DNA of 64,000 nt from NCBI RefSeq assembly GCF_014647675.1, contig NZ_BMPQ01000033.1, positions 35,146 to 99,145 of the forward strand, read 5' to 3'. Below are positions 49,436-59,751 of this stretch, piece after piece. The stretch's first letter is position 1. Each line of letters starts with the position of its first letter. The DNA comes from Streptomyces flaveus. GTDB taxonomy: Bacteria; Actinomycetota; Actinomycetes; Streptomycetales; Streptomycetaceae. Made by a program: the position numbers and the translations under genes. Below the pieces are notes generated by a model. It searched no databases. It was not told where the DNA came from and saw only the letters and a program-made list of their open reading frames with translations.

Positions 49436-50062
49436 ATGCCCACGCCTTACGGATCCCGCGGCGGCATGGCGTTCGGCGCGGAGGAGCTGTGTGTGCTCCG
49501 CCGTGCGCTCGCCCTCGCCCTTCACCCCACCCCCGTTTCGGCCGAGGAGGTCCAGGACTGTCTCCGCCTGGCCGAGTCCGTCGACGAGGCGGCCCGCGAG
49601 GGCGCCCGGCTGCGCGCCTTTCTGCTGGCCGACCTTGCCCGGTATCGCGCGGCGCTGCCCGGCGCCGCAGCCAGGTACCTGACGCTCCTGGAAGAGGCGC
49701 TCAGTGCCGGGTACCGCCCGGAGCCCGCCGACCTCTCCGCTCTGCGCGCCCTGCGCGGCAACCCCGTGGCGGCCACCCTCCTGGCCCGCGGAAACCGAGC
49801 GGCACGGCGCCCCAACCTGACGGCCCTCCCCGGCGGCCTCGCCGCAAACGTCCGCACGCGCACGCGTGCAGGAGCCGAGGACCCCGAAAAGAAGCCGGCG
49901 GGAAAGCCCGCCCCCCAGCCGAAGCCGAAGACCGAGCCGCAGCGCGCCCCCAAACCCGCGCACCCGAACCGTCCCATCCCCACCCCGGGCGAGGTCTTCC
50001 CGCCCAGGCGCAAGCCACCCACCCCACCGGCCAAGCCCCCACAGCAGCTCACGGCCGTGTAG
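49436..50062 (+). CDS. Conserved hypothetical protein, helical domain with a Pro/Lys-rich tail
   Basis: A 208-residue protein of unknown function conserved near lsr2 in Streptomyces. Residues 10-115 are helical (GAEELCVLRRALALALHPTP, VQDCLRLAESVDEAAREGAR, FLLADLARYRAALPGAAARY). Residues 135-208 are disordered and rich in Pro, Lys and Ala. The ATG has no ribosome site and follows TATCGT by seven bases, so it is probably leaderless. No function is inferred. Confidence 0.7.
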   Translation: MPTPYGSRGGMAFGAEELCVLRRALALALHPTPVSAEEVQDCLRLAESVDEAAREGARLRAFLLADLARYRAALPGAAARYLTLLEEALSAGYRPEPADLSALRALRGNPVAATLLARGNRAARRPNLTALPGGLAANVRTRTRAGAEDPEKKPAGKPAPQPKPKTEPQRAPKPAHPNRPIPTPGEVFPPRRKPPTPPAKPPQQLTAV

Positions 50063-50112
50063 GCCACGGCCCCCGATCGGCCCGTCCCGACACCGTGGCT
50101 ACTCTGAAAGGC

Positions 50113-50304
50113 ATGGACTACGTCTCCGCGCTTCTGCCCCCCGTAGTGATGGCTGTGTTCTTCACCGGTCTGATCGTGACGATCGTGAAGACCCAGGGCG
50201 GTGCCAACAAGGCCAAGGAGGACGCGGTCGTCGACGCCGCCCTCGCGCGCGCCGAGAACACCCGCCAGGCCTCCGGCGAACGCGATCGCACCACCGGCGC
50301 CTGA
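50113..50304 (+). CDS. Small single-helix membrane protein
   Basis: A 63-residue protein: one membrane segment (VSALLPPVVMAVFFTGLIVT) followed by a charged helix (NKAKEDAVVDAALARAENTR). ATG 50113 follows GAAAGG. Function unknown. It lies 50 bases after the preceding gene and 85 bases before the BlaI-type regulator. Confidence 0.65.
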   Translation: MDYVSALLPPVVMAVFFTGLIVTIVKTQGGANKAKEDAVVDAALARAENTRQASGERDRTTGA

Positions 50305-50389
50305 ACTCGTACGCCACTTTTGTGGCCAAATGCTCATCAAAGCTACGTTCGCCATGCCGTGACTGAAATATCCCACTAGGGTGCTAAGC

Positions 50390-50878
50390 GTGCCTCGCCC
50401 CTTGGGAGAACTCGAAGACGCGGTCATGTCGCGGGTGTGGAAGTGGAACCGCCCGGTGACCGTTCGAGAAGTTCTGGAAGATCTTCAGCAGGAACGGTCC
50501 ATCGCGTACACCACGGTGATGACCGTTTTGGACAATCTCCATCAGAAGGGCTGGGTGCGTCGCGAAGCGGAAGGCCGGGCCTATCGATATGAGGCGGTCT
50601 CCACCCGCGCCGCCTACGCGGCAGCCCTGATGAACGAAGCCTGGTCACAGAGCGACAACCAGGCCGCCGCGCTCGTCGCCTTCTTCGGCATGATGTCCCC
50701 GGAACAGCGGGCGGCACTGCGCGACGCCCTCCGCATCGTGGAAGGCCCCGAAACCGCGACGGGCGAAACGGCGACCGGCGAAAGCGTGGCCCGCGAAACC
50801 TCCTCGGGCGAAACGGCGACCGGCCAGAACACCACGGGTGAGAACCCCGCCGCCACCAAGGGCGACACCGGGCGATAA
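50390..50878 (+). CDS. BlaI/MecI/CopY family transcriptional regulator
   Basis: A 162-residue winged-helix repressor (LGELEDAVMSRVWKWNRPVT, IAYTTVMTVLDNLHQKGWVR, YRYEAVSTRAAYAAALMNEA). The C-terminal 40 residues are Thr/Gly/Glu-rich with GETATGE-like repeats, unlike the short end of BlaI. GTG 50390 follows TAGGGT at a leaderless-type spacing; GTG 50381 is three codons upstream. No BlaR-type sensor or metal transporter is nearby, so the targets are elsewhere. Confidence 0.82.
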   Translation: MPRPLGELEDAVMSRVWKWNRPVTVREVLEDLQQERSIAYTTVMTVLDNLHQKGWVRREAEGRAYRYEAVSTRAAYAAALMNEAWSQSDNQAAALVAFFGMMSPEQRAALRDALRIVEGPETATGETATGESVARETSSGETATGQNTTGENPAATKGDTGR

Positions 50879-50887
50879 CGTCCGGTC

Positions 50888-51460
50888 ATGCCAGCAGAGC
50901 AGCCCGAAGTCACCACCGGTAAAGCCCTCACCGTCCGCCGCGCCAGGACCAGCGATGTCCCCGCGGTACGCCGCCTCCTTGACGCGTACGTCCGCGGCGG
51001 CATCCTGCTCGACAAAGCGACGGTGACGCTTTACGAGGACATCCAGGAGTTCTGGGTCGCGGAACGGGATGCCGTCTCAAGTGATGCCGGGTCGAGTGAT
51101 GCCGGCCCAAGGTCCGAGGTGGTCGGCTGCGGCGCACTGCACGTGATGTGGGAAGACCTCGCGGAAGTCCGTACTCTCGCGGTGGATCCCGCGCTCAAGG
51201 GCGCCGGCGTCGGCCATCAGTTGCTGGGGAAGTTGCTGGAAACCGCCCGCTGGCTCGGTGTTCGCCGGGTATTCTGCCTGACCTTCGAAGCCGACTTCTT
51301 CGCGAAGCACGGCTTCGTGGAGATCGGTGAGACACTCGTCGACCCCGAGGTCTACGCCGAGCTACTGCGTTCCTATGACGAGGGTGTGGCAGAGTTCCTC
51401 GGTCTCGAACGAGTGAAACCGAACACCTTGGGCAACAGCCGGATGCTTCTGCATCTGTGA
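50888..51460 (+). CDS. GNAT N-acetyltransferase, amino-acid acetyltransferase (ArgA-like)
   Basis: A 190-residue GNAT protein. The acetyl-CoA motif A is VRTLAVDPALKGAGVGHQLL, followed by GVRRVFCLTFEADFFAKHGF. The sequence resembles the short actinobacterial N-acetylglutamate synthases that start arginine synthesis (the ArgA type of mycobacteria). A repeated SSDAG insert occurs near residue 65. It starts nine bases after the BlaI gene, so the two are likely cotranscribed. Confidence 0.75.
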   Translation: MPAEQPEVTTGKALTVRRARTSDVPAVRRLLDAYVRGGILLDKATVTLYEDIQEFWVAERDAVSSDAGSSDAGPRSEVVGCGALHVMWEDLAEVRTLAVDPALKGAGVGHQLLGKLLETARWLGVRRVFCLTFEADFFAKHGFVEIGETLVDPEVYAELLRSYDEGVAEFLGLERVKPNTLGNSRMLLHL

Positions 51461-51547
51461 TCGTCGGCGAAGGAATACGCCCGGCACCCCTTGCCCGAGG
51501 GTTCTATGTCCGAAACGCGCACGTTTTCGGTCTTCTCAGGTCGGGTC

Positions 51548-51631
51548 GGTCTCTCCCGGTCTCTCCCAGGGGTTTGTGTTTTTCCAGCAAAAGCGGTTTG
51601 CTTTCGGACGTACTGCAGTAGTGCATATAAC
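51548..51631 (+). promoter_or_regulatory. lsr2 upstream region: tandem repeat and promoter
   Basis: GGTCTCTCCC is repeated directly in tandem at 51548-51567. The DNA then becomes A/T-rich, with GCAAA-N5-TTTGC at 51588-51602, a -35-like TTCGGA (51603) and a good -10 TATAAC (51626-51631). A/T-rich DNA is what Lsr2 prefers, so autoregulation is possible. Confidence 0.5.
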
Positions 51632-51699
51632 AGGGGGCATGAAACAGCGGCATCCGCCGCGGACCCTCGGCCCTGAAGTTATCGATGAAAGGAAATCCG

Positions 51700-52035
51700 G
51701 TGGCACAGAAGGTTCAGGTCCTTCTTGTCGACGACCTCGACGGTGGCGAGGCGGACGAGACCGTGACGTTCGCGCTGGACGGCAAGACGTACGAGATCGA
51801 TCTCACGACTGCCAATGCGGACAAGCTCCGTGGCCTTCTCGAGCCCTTCGTGAAGAGCGGCCGTCGTACCGGAGGCCGTGCCTCCGGGGGGCGTGGCAAG
51901 GCGCGCGTCACTTCCGGTGGGAGTCAGGACACCGCGCAGATCCGCGCCTGGGCGAAGGAGAACGGTTACGAGGTCAATGACCGCGGCCGTGTTCCGGCGT
52001 CCATTCGCGAGGCTTACGAGAAGGCCAACGCCTGA
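51700..52035 (+). CDS. lsr2: Nucleoid-associated protein Lsr2
   Basis: A 111-residue H-NS-like xenogeneic silencer. The N-terminal oligomerisation domain reads MAQKVQVLLVDDLDGGEADE and VTFALDGKTYEIDLTTANAD; a flexible GGRASGGRGKAR linker follows; the C-terminal DNA-binding domain has the AT-hook-like DRGRVPASIREAY. It represses horizontally acquired and specialised-metabolism genes in Streptomyces. GTG 51700 was chosen because AAAGGAAAT precedes it; an in-frame ATG at 51685 is less likely. Its end overlaps a convergent gene by 22 bp. Confidence 0.95.
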   Translation: MAQKVQVLLVDDLDGGEADETVTFALDGKTYEIDLTTANADKLRGLLEPFVKSGRRTGGRASGGRGKARVTSGGSQDTAQIRAWAKENGYEVNDRGRVPASIREAYEKANA

Positions 52036-52595
52036 GAGCGACCTTGCCGCAGGCGGATCCGGTGGCACTGCGTTGCCATCGTGTCCACGAGTCGTACGAG
52101 ATCGGGGGCGCCCCCACCGCCCCCGCCGAGCGCCGACAGTGTCGGCAACGCAGGCTCCACCTCGCAGTCCGGCTCTGGGGGCCGCAGCCAGACGGCGGCC
52201 CCCTGCGAGCCGTCCATCGTGCTGGTTCGCGTGCTCCGTGTATTTCGCGGCAGCGGCGCCTCGATGCGCCCGCCCGCGCCGATCGCCCTGATGTCCAGCG
52301 CGAGAGATCCCCACTCCAGCCAGTCGAGCAGCCCCGGCAGCTCGTCCGCGCTTCCCGCGGCCACCAGCAGCCGCATCCGGTCCGCCCGCACGGCCACCGG
52401 AGAACCCGGCCTCAGATGCCGCAGCGCCGCGTAACCCGCTTCCGCGGGCACCTCCAGGACGTCGAAGCGCAGGCCCGTCAGCAGCTCGACGGGAGGTCCG
52501 GGCACTGTCGCCCAGCCCAGTTCGTTCTCGTACCAATGGCGCATCTGATCGTCGGTGTCCAGTGGCCTGCGAGGGAGGGGAATGGTGGGGACCAT
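52014..52595 (-). CDS. Conserved hypothetical protein between lsr2 and clpC
   Basis: A 193-residue protein of unknown function, present in this position in other streptomycetes. It starts MVPTIPLPRRPLDTDDQ and continues with WYENELGWATVPGPPVELLT, LEVPAEAGYAALRHLRPGSP and VAVRADRMRLLVAAGSADEL; these resemble the regulatory end of prim-pol-like streptomycete proteins, a weak impression only. A Gly-rich stretch (GGGGGG) lies near residue 160. The start is uncertain: no ribosome site precedes ATG 52595. The last 22 bases overlap lsr2. Confidence 0.6.
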   Translation of the reverse strand: MVPTIPLPRRPLDTDDQMRHWYENELGWATVPGPPVELLTGLRFDVLEVPAEAGYAALRHLRPGSPVAVRADRMRLLVAAGSADELPGLLDWLEWGSLALDIRAIGAGGRIEAPLPRNTRSTRTSTMDGSQGAAVWLRPPEPDCEVEPALPTLSALGGGGGGAPDLVRLVDTMATQCHRIRLRQGRSQALAFS

Positions 52596-52609
52596 GCCAG
52601 GAGCAACCG

Positions 52610-52670
52610 CCAAAACGGGCTTCGAGTTACGCCAGGTGTTCGTGCGTGCGCACTGTGTGTCCAAAACGGG
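52610..52670. repeat. Paired CCAAAACGGG direct repeats
   Basis: CCAAAACGGG at 52610-52619 and 52661-52670, 51 bp apart, upstream of the leftward hypothetical gene. They are candidate regulator half-sites in the 433-bp region before clpC. Confidence 0.4.
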
Positions 52671-52808
52671 GGCGTGTGGAAGCGCTCGGCGGCGCAAGGA
52701 TGTTCGCCCATAGCGGAGGGAATGGGTGCGCGCGGCATGGACTGTCAGTACGTACGGGTAAGACATCCCTAGTGGGAAGGGGCGACACGCAAGGCTCGGG
52801 CATCTCAC

Positions 52809-52880
52809 GTTCGCCATCGGCGTACAGGTGGTGAGGGTATCTGCCTGGCCTGCGGGAACATCGTCTCGCACGCTTGAGTT
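52809..52880 (+). promoter_or_regulatory. clpC promoter: ClgR box and SigR-type promoter
   Basis: At 52826-52809 the minus strand reads TGTACGCCGATGGCGAAC, which fits every position of the remembered corynebacterial ClgR consensus (WNNWCGCYNANRGCGWWS). At 52854-52880 GGGAAC, an 18-bp spacer and GTTG match the SigR consensus (GGGAAT-N18-GTT). Transcription would start near 52887, placing the ClgR box at about -70, suitable for an activator. The rest of the gap to 53028 shows no coding. Confidence 0.65.
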
Positions 52881-53028
52881 GGAGCAGATGTCGGCGTTCG
52901 GCGATTGGGAGGCCAGGGACGGGTGTCGGCAGATGGAATGAGCGGTCCCCGCTTGCGGGACTAAGCTGCGGAAGGACAGGGAGGGGAGCGTCCCCTTACT
53001 GCCTGACCGCTCTGAGGAGCGATTAACG

Positions 53029-55554
<2,526 letters not shown>

Positions 55555-55580
55555 CCCTCCGGGGTCGAGCCGCAGAGAAT

Positions 55581-55622
55581 CGCGAAGGGGGCCGGTGCTT
55601 TTCAGCACCGGCCCCCTTCGCG
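55581..55622 (+). terminator. Strong terminator of clpC
   Basis: An 18-bp perfect stem CGCGAAGGGGGCCGGTGC with loop TTTTCA and its complement, 27 bases after the clpC stop. It also faces the convergent phosphatase gene. Confidence 0.85.
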
Positions 55623-55647
55623 TGCCCGACAGGGGGCTACGGGTGGC

Positions 55648-56295
55648 TCACGACAGCTGGCCGTCGTAGTCCGGCAGTTTGTACGTCTTCTCCGCGTGGC
55701 CGCCGGAGAGGTCGGTGGGGGTGTTGCCTATGTTCGCGATGATCGTGTAGCCCTTGGCCTCGATCTCCACGCGTTTGGCGGTCTTGTACTCGGCCTTGTC
55801 CCTGAAGAGATCGCCGAAGTTGCGGACATAGAGCCCGGACACCTTGTAGCCGGCGTGCTTGAGGTTGTAGTCGGTCGCGGAGGCGATGATGTCCGGGCGC
55901 GCGGTGACGAAGAACAGGGCGACGCCGTGGTCCTGGGCGTATTCGGCGACTTCGAGGACGGGCGCGTTGGCCGGGGACGGGTAGCTGAAGCCGAAGTCGG
56001 TCTCCAGCGTGGTGTTGTCGATGTCGAAGACGATCGCCTGCTTCTCGCCCGCGGCGGCGTCGGCGATGCGCTGCTTGAGGTACGGGAGTGCCTCGTCCAT
56101 GACCGCCCGGCAGTCCTTCTGCCAGGTGTCGTAGTCGACGTCGGCCGCTGCGGCGGCCGTGGTGGTGGCCACGGCCGGTGCCGCGGCGGGGGCTGCTGCC
56201 GGGCTCGCGGTGGCGGCCGGGGTCATCAGGGCCGCCGTGACGGCCGTGGCGGCGGCGGTCACGCCGATGAGGCGCTTCCAGGTTCTTCCTGTCAT
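55648..56295 (-). CDS. Secreted HAD-family acid phosphatase
   Basis: A 215-residue protein with a signal peptide (basic GRTWKRLIGV, hydrophobic core, Ala-rich cleavage region around residues 25-50) and a class B/plant-type acid phosphatase HAD domain. The nucleophile motif is VFDIDNTTLETDFG (D-x-D), the second motif FFVTARPD, the lysine in YKTAKRVEIE, and the terminal acidic motif is changed to IIANIGNTPTDLSG, where the usual GDxxxD carries an Asn. It should act outside the cell; substrate unknown. Two 12-bp tandem repeats lie upstream. Confidence 0.85.
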   Translation of the reverse strand: MTGRTWKRLIGVTAAATAVTAALMTPAATASPAAAPAAAPAVATTTAAAAADVDYDTWQKDCRAVMDEALPYLKQRIADAAAGEKQAIVFDIDNTTLETDFGFSYPSPANAPVLEVAEYAQDHGVALFFVTARPDIIASATDYNLKHAGYKVSGLYVRNFGDLFRDKAEYKTAKRVEIEAKGYTIIANIGNTPTDLSGGHAEKTYKLPDYDGQLS

Positions 56296-56349
56296 GGGGG
56301 GTTCCTCTCGCGTCTGAGTCGCGTTGGAGCACCGCGTGGAGCGCTGCGC

Positions 56350-56373
56350 GAAGTACTACGGGAAGTACTGCGG
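56350..56373. repeat. Tandem GAAGTACT-RCGG repeat
   Basis: GAAGTACTACGG is followed directly by GAAGTACTGCGG, 55 bp upstream of the phosphatase start. Each unit contains the palindrome AGTACT. Possible operator. Confidence 0.35.
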
Positions 56374-56504
56374 GACATGGGTCGCGCTGCATCGTCACGG
56401 GCGTGTGAGGCCACAGGGAGGCCAAGGCCTTACCGGCTGGTAACTGTAGGGTGCCCAAGTGGAGTTGGGCTAGAGGTCGGTGCTCGGCTGTGCCGTGGGC
56501 AGGG

Positions 56505-59500
56505 CTACAGCACGATGTGGTCTTTCCGGACGGTGTGTGTGCCGGGCAGAAGCGCGAGGACGCGTTCCGGGACTTCGGTCGCCTCCGGGGCGAGGCGGAA
56601 TGAGACCGACTCCAACCCTGGAAAGAAAGCCGGTACCGCCGAGAGATCTTCGTTTCCGGTGAAATTGTTGAAGTGAAGGTGCCTAATGCCTGGCAGAACA
56701 GGTCCCCGGGTCCACGGGACCGCGGTCCAGTTGAGGCGCAATTCCGTCAGCTCCGGGAGCAGTGCGACCTCTTCGTAGTCCTCGGGGGCGAGCGGTTCGA
56801 AGAGGCGTCCCAGACTCAGCGTCTTCACCGAGCGCATATGACGCAGTCCGCGCAGTCCGGTGAACTTGAGGGCATTCTTGGTGAATCGCAGATACGTGAG
56901 CGGTAGCTCGGGGAGTGCGGCATCGACGGAATCACCGTGAAGGGGAACGCCGGTGTCGAACTCGCGCAGGGTGGCCGAAGCCGAAAGCGCGGCCAGCGCA
57001 CCCGGCCTCTCCAAGCTCGCCATAAGGTCCAAAGACAGCCATTTCAGCGGCAGCTCGGCCAATGGTGCCAGGTCGTCCACGTACCGACTCTCGCTAATGT
57101 CCAGATAATCGAGCCTGCTCAGCCGCGAAACGAAGCTCAGGTCACGCAGCTTCTGGTTGCGCCGCAGGGCGAGCTGGCGGGTTTCGTCCGGCACGAGCCA
57201 GGAACTCAGTTCCGCCGGCTCGATGTCCCCCATGACCTGTACTTGGGGTCGACCGCCGAGCGAGTACAGGGCGCGCAGTTGGGCGGTCGAGTGGACGACG
57301 AAGAAGAGCTCGTCCGGCAGCAGGTGGGCGATGACGTCGGTCGCGTACTGCTCGGTGTCGAACCGCTGCCAGGTCCAGGAGAGTTGGGCGCGCACGGACA
57401 GGGACGCGTGCGTGCGGAAGCGGGCCAGCACCGGGACGGCCGCGTCCGTGCCGATGAGCGAGGCGGTGACCACCACCGCCCTGGCCTCCGCGTCGGACAG
57501 GCCCTCCGGGCCGGGCAGCAGCTCCAGGACGAGCGGACCCACCGAGGCCAGCTCCCGGGCCTCCTCCGTAGAACGCGGCGGAAGCAGCGTGGCCGCCTGT
57601 TCCTCCACGGCGGCCCGGACCGTCGGGTCGAGCTCCGTGGCGTGTTCGAGGCAGGCGAGGGCGACCAGCCGGATGCGGTCACGGGCACCGCCGCCGATGT
57701 GGTCGGCCGAGGCTGAGTCGAGCAAGTCGCTCAGAAACGCGGCCCGTTCGCGAGGCCGAGCATGGGCCACGGCCATACGGATCACGTCCGACCACTGGGA
57801 GTCGGGCGCGTTCCGGACCAGCAGCCCGAAGTCGCCGTCCTCCACCGCGGTCTTCGCGCCGAGGTAGTCCTGGAAGGTGCGGTGGACGAACTCGACGGTG
57901 CCCATGGCGGGTTCGCGCAGTAGTCCGCTGCGTATGAGGAGATAGCGGTAGATCGCGGAGGCGTCCCCCTGGCTTGCGACGGCCGGCAGGGACGGCAGGG
58001 CGTCGGCGATGATGCGTTCGGCGCGTTCGCGGTCCATCTCCAGCCGGTTGTTGCGGATCAGCCAGTAGGCAAGGCGCTGAAGGAGCTGGATCTGGGGGAG
58101 TTCGGTGAGCTGGATGCCGTCGCGCGGATCCTGGGGGAGCATGTCGCGTTCCTGGTCGCGACGCGCGAGGAGCATGGAGAGGGCGGCGTCGTACAACTCC
58201 TGCCGTTCGTGCGGAAGATAGCCGCGCCGGTCGCGGTGCAGGGCGCAGATGAGGCCGCACATCAGGGGGTTGGTGGCGAGTCGGCCCAGGTCCGGCTTGG
58301 TGCGTACGGCCTCGATGAGCGAGGTCTCGTACGCGGTGAGGCGTTCCGGGTCCGGGGCGTCGATGCGGGCCGCCGTGTGCCAGCGTTCGATGAACGCGGC
58401 CACGTCGGTGGGGCTCATCGGAGAGAGGGCCAGTTCGGTGAAGCCGTCCGCGGCGAGCCAGTCCTCGCGTACGGCTGAGGGGCGCGAGGTGACCAGCCAT
58501 TGGTTGCCCGGGTAGGCGTCGATCAGGTCGCGCAGCCAGCGGCGGGTGCGTTCGCGGTCGGGCTCCGGGATCTCGTCGAGGCCGTCGACGAGCAGCAGTC
58601 CGCGGCCCGCCGTCAGCACCCGGTCCGGCCAGCCGTCCGGGGCCGCGCCGTGGATGGGGACGCGGGCGGCGGCCAGGAAGTCGGCGGGCGCGGGCAGTCC
58701 GTCGGCGCGGCGGACGAGCGTACGCAGCGGCAGTACGAAGGGGACGCGGTCCCCGCGCTCACCCCGCGCCGCCGTCACGGCGAGCCACTGCACCAGCGTC
58801 GTCTTGCCCGAGCCCGCCACGCCGCGCAGCAGGACCAGGCCGTGGTCGGCGAAGGCCTCTTCGGCGGGAAGCGGGCTGCCGGGCGAGGCGATGTAGCCGC
58901 CGCCCTCCGGCTCCTGGTCGTCGGTGGGGCGCAGGGCCTGGAGGGTGAGGTAGGCGGCGTCCAGGGGCCAGCGGTCGGGCGAGTTGGCCAAGTCGATGCC
59001 GTAGATGGTGAGTTGACTGTGTCTGGTCGCTACGTATGAGAGGTAGCGCCGTTCGAAGGTCTCGTCCACGCTGCTGGGAAGCGGGTTTCGGGCGATCAAC
59101 TCGTCCATCTTCGCCAGGAGTTCGGCCTGGCGGCGGGTCTGCTCGACGAGTGTGCGGGGTACGAAGGCCGACCGCTGTGTGAAGAAGTGCAGGATGTGCA
59201 GACAGGCCGTGTCGAGGAGCCGCTCGTAGAAGAGCGCCGAGTCGAAGGCGAGGTCACGGTCGGGGTTCCCGGCGGCCTGGCGCAGGTGGAGAGCGAGACC
59301 CGAGTGGCCGAGCTCCACCGCCTGTACGTCCGTCATGGCGAGGTCGCCGAGGGCGTGGAGGGTGCCGGCCAGGGCGTGGACCACGGCCTGCTCCTCGTCG
59401 GCGGGGAAGGGGCGTTCGCCGCTCTTCAGGGCCCGTCGGACCAGCTCGGCGGCGAGTTTGGTGACGTCCTTCTCGGTCAGGGACCGTTTCTCGCCGGTGA

Positions 59501-59633
59501 AGGAGACGTACGCCGATATGCGTACGGGCTTGTCGACCAGGCCCGCTCCCGGACCCTCCGTCACGAACAGCTTTCTGACGAGCGGGCTGATCACGCTCGA
59601 CGCCAACCGGACGCCTATGGACGCTGGTTCCAT
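56505..59633 (-). CDS. NACHT-domain NTPase with leucine-rich repeats (bacterial NLR-like)
   Basis: A 1042-residue STAND protein. Residues 1-180 are a helical NACHT N-terminal domain (EPASIGVRLASSVISPLVRK at the start, FYERLLDTACLHILHFFTQR near 135-155) with no visible nuclease or protease motif. The NACHT core has Walker A GVAGSGKTT at 271-279, Walker B LLLVDGLDE at 346-354 and LVTSRPSAVR at about 381. A helical region follows, then leucine-rich repeats from about residue 828 (LRDLSFVSRLSRLDYLDISE, LPELTELRLNW) to the end. ATG 59633 follows GGGGAGAG. Bacterial NACHT proteins protect against phages; this one is a candidate by analogy only. It is divergent from the esterase gene. Confidence 0.85.
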   Translation of the reverse strand: MEPASIGVRLASSVISPLVRKLFVTEGPGAGLVDKPVRISAYVSFTGEKRSLTEKDVTKLAAELVRRALKSGERPFPADEEQAVVHALAGTLHALGDLAMTDVQAVELGHSGLALHLRQAAGNPDRDLAFDSALFYERLLDTACLHILHFFTQRSAFVPRTLVEQTRRQAELLAKMDELIARNPLPSSVDETFERRYLSYVATRHSQLTIYGIDLANSPDRWPLDAAYLTLQALRPTDDQEPEGGGYIASPGSPLPAEEAFADHGLVLLRGVAGSGKTTLVQWLAVTAARGERGDRVPFVLPLRTLVRRADGLPAPADFLAAARVPIHGAAPDGWPDRVLTAGRGLLLVDGLDEIPEPDRERTRRWLRDLIDAYPGNQWLVTSRPSAVREDWLAADGFTELALSPMSPTDVAAFIERWHTAARIDAPDPERLTAYETSLIEAVRTKPDLGRLATNPLMCGLICALHRDRRGYLPHERQELYDAALSMLLARRDQERDMLPQDPRDGIQLTELPQIQLLQRLAYWLIRNNRLEMDRERAERIIADALPSLPAVASQGDASAIYRYLLIRSGLLREPAMGTVEFVHRTFQDYLGAKTAVEDGDFGLLVRNAPDSQWSDVIRMAVAHARPRERAAFLSDLLDSASADHIGGGARDRIRLVALACLEHATELDPTVRAAVEEQAATLLPPRSTEEARELASVGPLVLELLPGPEGLSDAEARAVVVTASLIGTDAAVPVLARFRTHASLSVRAQLSWTWQRFDTEQYATDVIAHLLPDELFFVVHSTAQLRALYSLGGRPQVQVMGDIEPAELSSWLVPDETRQLALRRNQKLRDLSFVSRLSRLDYLDISESRYVDDLAPLAELPLKWLSLDLMASLERPGALAALSASATLREFDTGVPLHGDSVDAALPELPLTYLRFTKNALKFTGLRGLRHMRSVKTLSLGRLFEPLAPEDYEEVALLPELTELRLNWTAVPWTRGPVLPGIRHLHFNNFTGNEDLSAVPAFFPGLESVSFRLAPEATEVPERVLALLPGTHTVRKDHIVL

Positions 59634-59751
59634 GTCTCTCCCCCGAGGGCATGGCGGGTGGGTGATCAGCGTAGCCGGTAAACCCATTGGCTCCGGGGGC
59701 CGGGTCGCGGGAGGATCCGCGGTGTCCGACCTGCCTTCAGAGGGAGTCACG

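Noticed and set aside
56430..56443. TTACC-N4-GGTAA as an MtrA-type site before the phosphatase gene
   Set aside because: Five-base arms are too short to assign without binding data.
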